Source: Streptomyces sp. Ag109_O5-1
GTDB taxonomy: Bacteria; Actinomycetota; Actinomycetes; Streptomycetales; Streptomycetaceae
NCBI RefSeq assembly: GCF_003814875.1
Contig: NZ_RKQF01000001.1
Coordinates: forward strand, 11,346,001-11,410,000
Length of the DNA: 64,000 nucleotides
Reading direction: 5' to 3'
The position numbers and the translations under genes were made by a program. The notes under the pieces were generated by a model. That model saw only the letters and a program-made list of their open reading frames with translations. It had not been told where the DNA came from and did not search any database. Each line of letters starts with the position of its first letter. Position 1 is the first letter of the stretch. Positions 18,165-25,882 of the stretch are shown here, in pieces.

Positions 18165-18262
18165 GTGGGTACGTCCCCGCCTCGGACACCGACGTGGTCC
18201 TGGCGACTCAGTCCGGACTCCTGGCGCGTGGTCAGCTACCGGCTGGGCGTACCTCTGCCGCC
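18165..18262 (-). repeat. Leader repeat copy A (upstream of the ABC transporter operon)
   Basis: About 95 bases resemble 19306-19405 in the same order and orientation: shared blocks read ACGTCCCCGCCTCGGAC, GTCCTGGCGACT and CCGGCTGGGCGT.CCTCTG on the plus strand. It lies just downstream of the promoter at 18292-18320, so it is transcribed as part of the 5' leader of the transporter operon. The remaining ~250 bases to the start codon at 17912 hold no convincing gene. Confidence 0.7.
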
Positions 18263-18291
18263 GAGTGCTTCGACTACGGCGTTGACCAGGA

Positions 18292-18320
18292 GTTAAACGA
18301 TGGTGCCAGGCAGCTGTCAA
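18292..18320 (-). promoter_or_regulatory. Promoter of the ABC transporter/GH4 operon
   Basis: The minus strand reads TTGACA (18320-18315), 17 bases, TTTAAC (18297-18292), a good vegetative promoter. It is matched in position and sequence by the promoter at 19432-19460. Confidence 0.65.
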
Positions 18321-18385
18321 GAGGGAAGCGATGATTGAGTGTGCGTGAAACACCAGGGAAACCTGCATGATTGAGCATCAGGCGA

Positions 18386-18426
18386 TGTCGGCCTGCGGCG
18401 GTTCGGCGAGCCGTCACAGGCCGACA
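18386..18426 (-). terminator. Hairpin terminator after the GH114 gene
   Basis: Perfect 10-bp arms TGTCGGCCTG and CAGGCCGACA enclose a 21-base loop that can form a further short stem. It lies 47-87 bases beyond the GH114 stop codon and before the promoter of the transporter operon, so it separates the two transcripts. Confidence 0.6.
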
Positions 18427-18472
18427 CGCGTTTCAGGGCGCGCCTGAGGGCGTGATCAGTGCGGGATGCGCC

Positions 18473-19288
18473 CTAGCAGGTCTTGCGGACGTACCCGCTG
18501 CTGCCGGCCGGCGAGACCGCCACGTCGCGCTGGACGATGCTCAGCGTGCCGCCCCACCCCTTGCACGCCTTCGACCTGCCGGAGTTGGTGTACTCGATCA
18601 CGATCACGTTGTTGCCGAAGGCGCTGGTGTAGTCGCCGCACTCGTCGTACTGGCCGCACTCCTCGGCCACCGCGAAGTCGAGGCCGTTGGCGGTGCGGTT
18701 GCCGGCCAGCTCGGGGGTGTTCTTCTGGGCGATGGCCAGACCGTCGGCGTGGGCGCGGGCGGAGAGCAGCTTGATGAACGCCTGCGCGTTGTTCGCCGTC
18801 AGACGGTTTCCGGAGCGGCTGTAGCTGTCGTAGTTGTCGGGCTCGACGGCCTGGAAGCCCTTGTCCCGGCAGCCGTCGATCTGGGATCCGATCTGGTTGG
18901 CGATCCGCTGGCGCTTGGCGTCCGTGCTGACGTCGAGGAGGGCCTCGCCCCAGTCCTCGTCGTAGACGACCTTGCCCGCCGAGTCGCGCAGCAGCAGGTC
19001 CGACGCCCACTCGCCCTCCGCGCCCGGCTGCGCCTGGAAGGCGTTGACGTAGCAGATGTTGTACAGGCCGGCGGCCGGGGAGGCGGTGTGGTCACGGGTG
19101 ACGACCTTGACGCCGGCGGGCGGCGTGTAGGCGCCCCCGATCTGGTAGTCGAAGCCCGCGTGCGTGGGCGGCAGGGACACGGTCGCCGCCTGCGTCGAGG
19201 GCGCCGCGACGAACAGGGCGCCGGTCAGCGCGGCCGCGCCGATGACGGTGCCGGTGAGTTTGAGAGGGGTGGTGTTCAGGTGGCTCAT
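18473..19288 (-). CDS. Secreted endo-alpha-1,4-polygalactosaminidase, GH114 family, 271 aa
   Basis: The N-terminus is a Sec signal (KLTGTVIGAAALTGALFVAA, cleavage near STQAA, residue 35). The mature protein has the GH114/TM1410-like pattern: AGFDYQIGGAY (residues 44-54), YNICYVNAFQAQPG with a strand-end motif, VYDEDWGEALLDV, GFQAVEPDNYD (145-154, candidate acidic catalytic residues), AQKNTPELA, and VAEECGQYDEC (207-216). The family is one TIM barrel of about 230 residues, which fits. Known members cleave alpha-1,4-galactosamine polymers. It has its own promoter and leader (19432-19460, 19306-19405) like the transporter operon downstream, suggesting that it feeds oligosaccharides to that transporter. 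Confidence 0.88.
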   Translation of the reverse strand: MSHLNTTPLKLTGTVIGAAALTGALFVAAPSTQAATVSLPPTHAGFDYQIGGAYTPPAGVKVVTRDHTASPAAGLYNICYVNAFQAQPGAEGEWASDLLLRDSAGKVVYDEDWGEALLDVSTDAKRQRIANQIGSQIDGCRDKGFQAVEPDNYDSYSRSGNRLTANNAQAFIKLLSARAHADGLAIAQKNTPELAGNRTANGLDFAVAEECGQYDECGDYTSAFGNNVIVIEYTNSGRSKACKGWGGTLSIVQRDVAVSPAGSSGYVRKTC

Positions 19289-19305
19289 GCGTGAGCTCCA
19301 GAGGA

Positions 19306-19405
19306 AGCGGGCACGTCCCCGCCTCGGACGACTGGGGTGTCCTGGCGACTTGGGCCGGGCTTGCGACGCGGGGCCTGCATACCGGCTGGGCGTGCCTCTG
19401 AACGC
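19306..19405 (-). repeat. Leader repeat copy B (upstream of the GH114 gene)
   Basis: Partner of the repeat at 18165-18262. It starts about 27 bases after the promoter at 19432-19460 and ends about 20 bases before the GH114 start codon, so it makes up most of the 5' leader. The conserved blocks are G+C-rich and could form hairpins or bind a regulator. Confidence 0.7.
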
Positions 19406-19431
19406 GGAGCGTGGCTCCGGTGTAGTCCGAG

Positions 19432-19460
19432 AGTAAAGCGATCGCGTTCGAGGATGTCAA
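19432..19460 (-). promoter_or_regulatory. Promoter of the GH114 gene
   Basis: The minus strand reads TTGACA (19460-19455), 17 bases, TTTACT (19437-19432). Spacing and hexamers match the transporter promoter at 18292-18320. Confidence 0.65.
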
Positions 19461-19549
19461 CGGCGGCGAAGTCCCTTGCTTGCGGCGCGAGTTGGCGCCT
19501 CGCGTGGCGCGGTGTGACCGTCGGCGGCGGCGTCCGAGTGCCGGAATAA

Positions 19550-19604
19550 ATGCTCGAACCTGCTTGGTGCAAGCGTTGATTGAGCACCTTCGAGCATCTA
19601 AGGT
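19550..19604 (+). promoter_or_regulatory. Plus-strand promoter with inverted-repeat operator
   Basis: TTGATT (19576-19581), 17 bases, TAAGGT (19599-19604) forms a plus-strand promoter. A perfect 9-bp inverted repeat, ATGCTCGAA (19550-19558) and TTCGAGCAT (19589-19597), brackets it, and GCTTGGTGCAAGC sits between. This looks like a regulated promoter divergent from GH114. Its natural target is probably the plus-strand dehydrogenase gene at 21207, now separated from it by an IS element. Confidence 0.45.
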
Positions 19605-19851
19605 CGTCGGCGTGACGGTCGAACAGGGGCCGCGCTGTCGGCCCGGGGCGATGCGTGACGCATCTCCGCCACGCTCCCGCGCCGGCTGCGCCCATGACGG
19701 CGCCCCGGGACACCGCGAGTCCGTCCACCACCGCGCACCGCGGCCGATTCTCCGACGGACCCGTGACGTTCAGGCGTCGGGCGCGCCTCCCCGTCCACCA
19801 CGACGAAGGGATGCTCCTTGACTTCCTCCCTCTCCTGAAGGAGGGGGATTC

Positions 19852-21048
19852 CTACGGCTCGCGCTGTAGGGGTTTCTGCTTCATCGCCGACTGCCCGCCC
19901 GGAGTGCTCCGTTGAGGTCTTGCATCAGCTCCACAGACAGACGCCGTCAGCCCGACGGCCAGGATGTTCTTCGCCGCGTTCACGTCCCGGTCGTGGGTCG
20001 TTCCGCAATCGCACGTCCACTCTCGGACGTTCAGCGGCATCTTGTCCTGCAAGGTGCCGCAGGCGGAGCACAGCTTGGAGGAGGGGAACCAGCGGTCGAT
20101 CGCGATCACTTCGCGGGCGTACCACTGGGCCTTATATTCCAGCATGCTCCGAAATTCCGACCAGGCCGCATCACTGATGGCGCGGGCCATGCTGCCGATC
20201 TTCACCATGTTGCGGACGGACAGGTCCTCGATCACGATCGTTTGATTTTCACGAACGAGACGAGTGGTGAGCTTGTGCAGGTGGTCACGCCTGCGGTCGG
20301 TGATGCGGGCGTAGACCTTGGCGACCTTCAGGCGGGCCTTGGCCCGGTTCGCTCCGTCACCCCTGGCCTTGCGGGCAAGTTGCCGCTGGGCCTTGGCGAG
20401 ACGGATGCGTTCACGCCGTTCGTGCCGGGGGTTGGAGACCTTCTCGCCGGTCGAGAGGGTCAGCAGGTGGGCGAGCCCAACGTCGACGCCGACGGCCGCG
20501 TCAGTGGCGGGGAGAGGCTGGACGGACGGGTCCTCGCACAACAGGGACACGTACCAGCGCCCGGCCGCGTCCTGGGACACGGTCACCGTGGACGGCGACG
20601 CTCCCTCGGGCAGCGGACGGGACCACACGATGTCGAGCGGCTCCGCCGTCTTTGCCAGGGTGAGGTTCCCGTCGCGGAACCGGAACGCGCTGGCGGTGTA
20701 CCCCGCCGACTTCCGCGACTTCTTCAGCGACTTGAAGCGCGGGTATTCGGCGCGCTTGCCGAAGAAGTTCGTGAACACCGCCTGGAGGTGCCGCAGTGCC
20801 TGTTGGAGCGGGACGGCGGAGACGTCGTTGAGGTACGCGAGTTCCTCGGTCTTCTTCCAGGCCGTCAGCATCGCCGACGTCTGGTTGTAGTTCACCCGTT
20901 TCTGCCGCGCCCACGCTTCCGTGCGTGCCGCAAGGGCGAGGTTGTAGACCTTCCGCACGCATCCAAACGTGCGGGACAGCTCGGCTGCCTGCGCATCGGT
21001 TGGATGGAAGCGGTACTTGAACGCCCGCTTCAGATGGGTGGTCTTCAC
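19852..21048 (-). CDS. tnpB: TnpB RNA-guided endonuclease, 398 aa
   Basis: The protein starts LKRAFKYRFHPTDAQAAEL, the usual TnpB opening. The split RuvC nuclease is intact: Asp189 in GVDVGLAHLLTL, Glu274 in VIEDLSVRNM and Asp355 in THDRDVNAAKNIL. The zinc ribbon has Cys327, Cys330, Cys346 and Cys348. TnpB proteins cut DNA guided by a right-end-derived omega RNA next to a short target motif. The guide would be read from the flanking bases just beyond 19817 on the minus strand. The length is normal and no frame damage is seen, so the gene is likely functional. Confidence 0.9.
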   Translation of the reverse strand: MKTTHLKRAFKYRFHPTDAQAAELSRTFGCVRKVYNLALAARTEAWARQKRVNYNQTSAMLTAWKKTEELAYLNDVSAVPLQQALRHLQAVFTNFFGKRAEYPRFKSLKKSRKSAGYTASAFRFRDGNLTLAKTAEPLDIVWSRPLPEGASPSTVTVSQDAAGRWYVSLLCEDPSVQPLPATDAAVGVDVGLAHLLTLSTGEKVSNPRHERRERIRLAKAQRQLARKARGDGANRAKARLKVAKVYARITDRRRDHLHKLTTRLVRENQTIVIEDLSVRNMVKIGSMARAISDAAWSEFRSMLEYKAQWYAREVIAIDRWFPSSKLCSACGTLQDKMPLNVREWTCDCGTTHDRDVNAAKNILAVGLTASVCGADARPQRSTPGGQSAMKQKPLQREP

Positions 21049-21165
21049 GGTTCACAAACTACCCAATCAGTTTGTGACGTAGCGCGAGTAGGTGGGGTTG
21101 GACGCCAGTCCGCCCTGGGGGCGAACCGACCTTCCCTGTCCTGGCCCGCAGGAGCCTTGTTTACT

Positions 21166-21185
21166 CCCCGTCCTGAGGGACGGGG
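21166..21185. repeat. Right-end-like hairpin ahead of the dehydrogenase gene
   Basis: CCCCGTCC-TGAG-GGACGGGG is a perfect 8-bp stem with a 4-base loop. Its shape and context resemble the right-end hairpin at 19820-19845, so it may be the element's left hairpin or a relic of a second element. It lies 21 bases before the ATG at 21207 and would fold in that gene's 5' leader. Confidence 0.5.
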
Positions 21186-21206
21186 TATCCACGAGGGAGA
21201 GCCCCG

Positions 21207-22442
21207 ATGACCAACCAGCCGGCCGCGCCGGGACTGCGTGTCGGTGTCGTAGGCACGGGCCAGCGAGCCGGGCTGGCCGTCCTGGCCGAGCGGCCCGGCT
21301 CGGCCCGCGTGGTCTCCTGCGCGGATCCGTCCGAGCGCGGCCGCAGCGACGCCCGGAAGCTCTTCGGGGCGGACGTCCAGGTCCACGACCGTTACGAGGA
21401 CATGCTCACGGACGACCTGGACGCCGTCTTCGTCCTCACCCCGGACGACCTCCACACCGCTCCGGCCCTGTACTTCCTCGAAGCCGGTGTCGCCGTGTTC
21501 GTCGAGAAACCGCTGGCCGTCGACCTCGACGACTGCGACGGGGTCCTGGCCGCCGCGGCCCGCACCGGCACCCGGCTGTACGTCGGGCACAACCTCCGCC
21601 ATCTGCCGGTGCTGCGCACCATGCGCGGGCTCGTCGACGAAGGGGCGATCGGAACCGTGCGGGCGGTGTGGTGCCGGCATTTCGTCGGCCACGGCGGCGA
21701 CTACTACTTCAAGGACTGGCACGCCGAACGGGCCCGGACCACGGGCCTGTTGCTGCAGAAGGGCTCGCACGACCTGGACATGATCCACTGGCTCGCGGGC
21801 GGCTACGCCCGCACGGTGACCGCGCTGGGCGATCTGTCCGTTTACGGAGCCGGCTCGCACCGCCGTACCCGGCCCCAGGGCTCGGAGCGGGTGCAGGACT
21901 GGTTCGACGAGGGCGTCTGGCCGCCGTCGGCGCTGCGCGATCTCAACCCCGTCATCGACGTGGAGGACATCAGCATGGTGCTGACCCGCCTCGACAACGG
22001 AGTGCTCACCAGCTACCAGCAATGCCACTTCACGCCCGACTATTGGCGCAACTACACCGTCATCGGCGACGAGGGCCGTATCGAGAACCTCGGGGACGGC
22101 GTCGAGGGCGACGCCCCGTTGATCAAGGTGTGGAACCGGCGCCGTTCCGGCTACCGCGCCGAGGCCGATCTGACGCTGCCGCCCCCCGAGGCGGCCGGCG
22201 GCCTGCACGGAGGCGCCGACCAGGCCCTCGTCGACGAGTTCCTGCGGTTCGTCGCGCACGGCGGTGCGACCGAGACGTCGCCCGTGGCCGCCCGAGAAGC
22301 CGTCGCGACCGGCATCGCGGCCACCACGTCGCTGCGCTCGGGGGGCACGCCGGTCGAGGTCCCCGCCCTCGCCCCGCACCTCGCCGACTACTTCGGGCGC
22401 CACCAGCCCGGTTCCCGCGGCCCGGCCTCCCGGATCGACTGA
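21207..22442 (+). CDS. Gfo/Idh/MocA-family oxidoreductase, 411 aa
   Basis: The N-terminal Rossmann fold has RVGVVGTGQRAGLAV (residues 11-25), and the family's EKPLA motif appears as VFVEKPLAVDLDD (about 98). A GSHDLDMIHWLAGG segment carries the conserved Asp/His of the active site. Such enzymes use NAD(P) to oxidise or reduce sugars, inositols or glycosides at a ring carbon in the cytosol. ATG at 21207 follows GAGGGAGAG. No signal peptide is present. It is probably part of the GH114/GH4 sugar locus, but an IS now lies between it and the promoter at 19576, so its expression may have changed. Confidence 0.9.
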   Translation: MTNQPAAPGLRVGVVGTGQRAGLAVLAERPGSARVVSCADPSERGRSDARKLFGADVQVHDRYEDMLTDDLDAVFVLTPDDLHTAPALYFLEAGVAVFVEKPLAVDLDDCDGVLAAAARTGTRLYVGHNLRHLPVLRTMRGLVDEGAIGTVRAVWCRHFVGHGGDYYFKDWHAERARTTGLLLQKGSHDLDMIHWLAGGYARTVTALGDLSVYGAGSHRRTRPQGSERVQDWFDEGVWPPSALRDLNPVIDVEDISMVLTRLDNGVLTSYQQCHFTPDYWRNYTVIGDEGRIENLGDGVEGDAPLIKVWNRRRSGYRAEADLTLPPPEAAGGLHGGADQALVDEFLRFVAHGGATETSPVAAREAVATGIAATTSLRSGGTPVEVPALAPHLADYFGRHQPGSRGPASRID

Positions 22443-22585
22443 GCCCTTTGGCGCGGCCTCCGGTGCCGTGCCGCGACTCACCGTCCGGGAGAGCCGAGTT
22501 CACCTCGGGGCACAGGATGTGCGGATATACCTTACGGAGCATGAGCGAAGATGACTTGGTCTCTCGCGCGCAGTGGGGGAACTTA

Positions 22586-23435
22586 GACATCGTCTCATTT
22601 GGACGCATCGATAGTCTGGGCTCGTGCTGATCGTGGAACGCTTGGTGCCGGACGAGCTGTACGACCTGTTCCAGCGGGTTGTGCCGCCCGCTCCGTCACG
22701 GCCGCAGGGCGGGGGCCGACGCCGGTACGGTGACCGTGAGGTCCTCGCGGCGATCATGTTCGTGGCCACGTCGGGCTGCACCTGGCGGCAGTTGCCGCCG
22801 GTCTTCGGTCCGTCGGGGCCGACCGCGCACCGGCGCTTCACCGAGTGGACCGCCGCCCGGGTCTGGGCCAAGCTCCACCGCGTCATCCTCGACGAACTGG
22901 GATCGCGCGGGGACCTGGACTGGTCGCGCTGCGCCATCGACTCGGTGAACATGCGGGCGCTGAAAGGGGGGAGCTGACAGGTCCGAATCCTGTCGACCGG
23001 GGCAAGAAAGGCTCGAAGATCCAATTGGTCACCGAGCGGACCGATTTACCCCTGTCCATCGGCATCTCTGGCGCGAACCTGCACGACAGCCAGGCACTCA
23101 AGCCGCTCGTCCGGGGCATCCCGCCGATCCGCTCGCGCCGCGGGCCGCGCCGACGACGGCCCGCCAAGCTCCATGCAGACAAGGGGTACGACTACGACGA
23201 CCTGCGTCGATGGCTCCGCAGACGAGGCATCCGGCACCGCATCGCCCGCAGAGGCATCGAGTCCTCCACCCGACTGGGCCGGCACCGCTGGACCATCGAA
23301 CGCACGATGTCCTGGCTCGCGGGATGCCGCCGCCTGCACCGCCGCTACGAGCGCAAGGCCGAACACTTCCTCGCCTTCACCGCCATCGCCTGCAGCCTCA
23401 TCTGCTACCGCAGACTCACCAAATGAGACGACTTC
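22586..23435 (+). mobile_element. Intact 850-bp IS5-type element with 3-bp target duplication
   Basis: The terminal inverted repeats are 22586-22602 (GACATCGTCTCATTTGG) and, reverse-complemented, 23419-23435 (GAAGTCGTCTCATTTGG), 15 of 17 identical. The element is flanked by TTA at 22583-22585 and at 23436-23438, the short duplication expected for the IS427-like IS5 subgroup. The two-frame transposase fills the element. Confidence 0.85.
22624..23426 (+). CDS. IS5-type transposase made by -1 frameshift
   Basis: ORF A (22624-22977, 117 aa) holds the DUF4096-like N-terminal region (YGDREVLAAIMFVATSGCTWRQLPP) and the start of the DDE domain (DWSRCAIDSVNMRALKGG). ORF B, in the -1 frame, continues through 23426 with TGPNPVDRGKKGSKIQLVTE, DKGYDYDDLRRWL and the final Glu in RWTIERTMSWLAG. 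The switch falls on the run of six Gs at 22966-22971 after AAA, a classic slippery site, so the split is probably programmed rather than a mutation. The catalytic triad is complete across both frames and the ends are intact. Confidence 0.88.
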
Positions 23436-23474
23436 TTAGAGGGCGTTTGATCTAGGTGGATTGCCCTTTATATT

Positions 23475-23860
23475 CTAGTAAGTCCCTCGCCAGTTGGGTG
23501 TCGTCTCGTCCGTTATGCGCTTGGTGAGGTTGTCGATCGAGGCGACGTGGATCATGGCCTCGGAGGTGGCGGGCAGGGTCTCGTAGTCTCGGGCGAGGCG
23601 CCGGTGCAGCATGATCCAACCAATACTTCGTTCGACAACCCAGCGCCCTTTGACGACGTGGAAGCCGCGAACTCCCGGGTTTCTGTTGACGACTTCGACG
23701 TCGATTCCGAGGCTGGCGCCGTGCTCGATGACGGCGTTCTTGAAGCCGGTGTCGACCCAGCTCTTGGTGATGGTCGGGTAGGTCTTCTTGGCCTGGTCGA
23801 GGAGCTGGATTCCGACGGCATTCTCGGACAGGCTCGCGGCGGTGACGGTCAGAAGCACAA
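23475..23860 (-). pseudogene. IS5-family transposase C-terminal fragment
   Basis: The minus frame reads LLDQAKKTYPTITKSWVDTGFKNAVIEHGASLGIDVEVVNRNPG, then RWVVERSIGWIMLHRRLARDYE and a normal C-terminus ending TPNWRGTY. It is similar in order and sequence to the C-terminus of the transposase at 24369-25219. The N-terminal half is missing; at about 23860 it abuts an oppositely oriented transposase fragment. Confidence 0.75.
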
Positions 23861-24288
23861 GCAGCACGGCATGAATGTCCAGGTCGTCGCACGCCCGGAC
23901 GGCACCCCACTGTGGTTCTCCCGCGCGATACCGGGCCGCACGCACGACCTGACCGCGGCCCGCGCGCACGGCATCGTCCAAGCCTGCCTCACCCGGCAGA
24001 TCCTGGTCCTGGCCGACCGGGCCTATCAGGGTGCCGGCGCCACCTTCCGCACCCCCGTACTACCACCACAGCGAACAGCCCGAGCACTACCAGCAGTTCA
24101 ACCGTGACCATGCCCGGCTGCGAGCTCCGGGAGAACGCGCCTTCGCACAGCTGAAGTCCTGGCGACTGTTACGGCGAGCCCGATGTTCAACCCGGCGCAT
24201 CGGCACCATCGTCCGAGCCATCCACACACTCATGACCTGCGACTATTCAGGAAGAAAGAGGTTCAGTGGGCGGTTCGTGAGTATATGA
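23861..24288 (+). pseudogene. DDE_Tnp_4-type transposase C-terminal fragment (frameshifted)
   Basis: One frame gives GQKHKQHGMNVQVVARPDGTPLWFS, PGRTHDLTAARAHGI and VLADRAYQGAG up to about 24055. A different frame then gives HYQQFNRDHARLRAPGERAFAQLKSWRLLRRARCS and a C-terminus. This is the second half of a transposase whose N-terminal half type is seen at 26848-27183. The frameshift and the lost 5' half make it inactive. Confidence 0.75.
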
Positions 24289-24368
24289 GTCATTCTGGTG
24301 TCGCCTGATGGTATGGACGGAGGCGGAACGTGCCGGTCCGATGCCGGTGGCCTGCTGGGATCGGTGGG

Positions 24369-25219
24369 GTGAGTGAACGCAAGCCGTACCAGAGCGACTT
24401 GGCGGACGAGCAGTGGGCGTTGATCGAGCCGGTGCTCACGGCCTGGAAGAAAACCGGCACCGTTCCGTCAGCGGCCACCAGGGCCACTACTCGATGCGGG
24501 AGATCGTGAACTCGATCCTCTACCAGTCCCGGACCGGCTGTCAGTGGGCTCTCCTGCCGAACGACCTGCCGCCGAAGAGCGCGACGTACTACTACTTCGC
24601 CGCCTGGCGGGACGACGGCACCGACCAGCAGATCCATGAACTCCTGCGCTGTCAGGTGCGGGAGAGGAACCGGCGATTAGAGGACCCGACCCTGGTGATC
24701 CTGGACACCCAGAGTGTCCGGGCGGCCACCGGGGTCCCCGCGGCCACGACGGGCAAAGACGCCGCGAAACGGGTACCGGGCCGCAAGCGGGGACTGGCCG
24801 TGGACGTCCTCGGCCTGGTCATCGCCGTCACCGTGCTGGCCGCGAGCGTCCACGACAACGCCGCCGGGATGACTCTGCTCGACCAGGTCGCCGTTGCGGC
24901 CGGCGGCTCGGTCAGCAAAGCCATGGTCGACCAGGGCTTCAAAAACCAGGTCGTCACGCACGGGGCTGCCCTCGGTATCGACGTCGAGATCGTCCAGCGG
25001 AACCCTGAGGAGCAGGGATTCGTTCCGCAGCCGAAACGGTGGCGGGTGGAGCAGACGTTCGGGATCTTGATACTGCACCGGCGGCTGGTCCGCGACTACG
25101 AACACCGCCCGGCTTCCTCCGCCTCACGCGTCTACTGGGCCATGACCCACGTCATAGCTCGTCGGCTCACCGACACGAACACGCTCACCTGGCGCGATCC
25201 GCGGGTGGCCGGCGCGTGA
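24369..25219 (+). CDS. IS5-family transposase, split by a -1 shift
   Basis: The first frame starts at GTG 24369 (SERKPYQSDLADEQWALIEPVLTAWKK). The protein continues in the -1 frame from about 24450 with NRHRSVSGHQGHYSMREIVNSILYQSRTGCQW, ILDTQSVRAATG (first Asp of DDE), the AAGMTLLDQV region, MVDQGFKNQVVTHGAALGIDVEIV and the Glu in WRVEQTFGILILHRRL. The change falls at AAGAAAAC, a plausible slippery site, so this may be programmed frameshifting or a recent mutation. The stop overlaps the start of the passenger gene at 25216. Element ends were not found. Confidence 0.8.
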
Positions 25220-25632
25220 ACCTGAACCCTCTCCTCCAGGCACTCGACCTTCAGGAAGACGCCGCCCGGGCCCTGGCCGACGATCTCCGCACCCAGATCG
25301 ACGTCCTGCAGTCCCGACTCCGTGAGGCCGAACTACGTCTGGAACACCTCGCCATCACCCGCACGACCATCACCGGCCTCGCCGACCGAATCCCGGTCCA
25401 GACGGTCGACCCAGCAGGAAGTCCGGAGCTGCCTGAGCACCCTGACTACCCGCGCATCCTCGCCGTCTTCAACGCCACCACCGGTCCGCTGAGGGCCCGA
25501 GACATCTGTCAGGCCCTCGACTTCGAGCTCCTGCCGAAATACGTCGAACGCACCCGCGCCAAGATGAAACGCCTGGTCACAATAGGAATCCTCATCGAGG
25601 CCGAGCTCGGCACCTTCAGCAAGAAGCAGTAA
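25216..25632 (+). CDS. IS-linked coiled-coil plus winged-helix protein, 138 aa
   Basis: GTG at 25216 overlaps the transposase TGA (GTGA), so translation is coupled. Residues about 8-55 are a coiled coil (EDAARALADDLRTQIDVLQSRLREAELRLEHLAI). Residues about 75-135 look like a winged helix (DYPRILAVFNATTGPLRARDICQALDF, YVERTRAKMKRLVTIGILIEAELGTF). It is not a transposase and probably serves as an accessory or regulatory partner of the IS, or as a passenger gene. Similar proteins beside Streptomyces IS transposases are familiar to me as unnamed hypotheticals. The plan resembles the chromosomal gene at 5118-5735. Confidence 0.7.
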   Translation: MNLNPLLQALDLQEDAARALADDLRTQIDVLQSRLREAELRLEHLAITRTTITGLADRIPVQTVDPAGSPELPEHPDYPRILAVFNATTGPLRARDICQALDFELLPKYVERTRAKMKRLVTIGILIEAELGTFSKKQ

Positions 25633-25882
25633 CGACGTGGTCGGCGATTGAAGGTCGAGGTGGCTCTGCTCGGTGCTGGCACCACGCAACTCGATCGCGA
25701 CAGAGAGCCGTGCAGGATCGGCTCCGCGTCAGGTCCGCACCGTGCTGGTCCACGGGCACCGGTACCGGTCCAGTCGGAGGTGGCGGCGTCTCGCGAGGCT
25801 CAGTGTGTGAATGCCAAGCAGGGGCGCCTGGACCCTCAGTACGATCAACACTGGTCTTCCAGCGGGATGCGAGGGGCGATTC

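Larger units (their letters stand above)
19817..21190 (-). mobile_element. IS1341-type (IS200/IS605 family) element with tnpB only
   Basis: The element holds one tnpB gene and no tnpA. Its right end (minus orientation, 19817-19850) carries the subterminal hairpin typical of these elements, next to the conserved end GAAGTCAAG on the minus strand. The other border is placed after the hairpin at 21166-21185. Without tnpA it could move only with help from another element such as the one at 58985-60813. It separates a plus-strand promoter (19576-19604) from the dehydrogenase at 21207. Confidence 0.6.

Noticed and set aside
19611..19821. Leaderless ORF after the plus-strand promoter
   Set aside because: The 69-residue product is Arg/Pro-rich without recognisable domain and ends at the IS border; cannot be supported as a gene.
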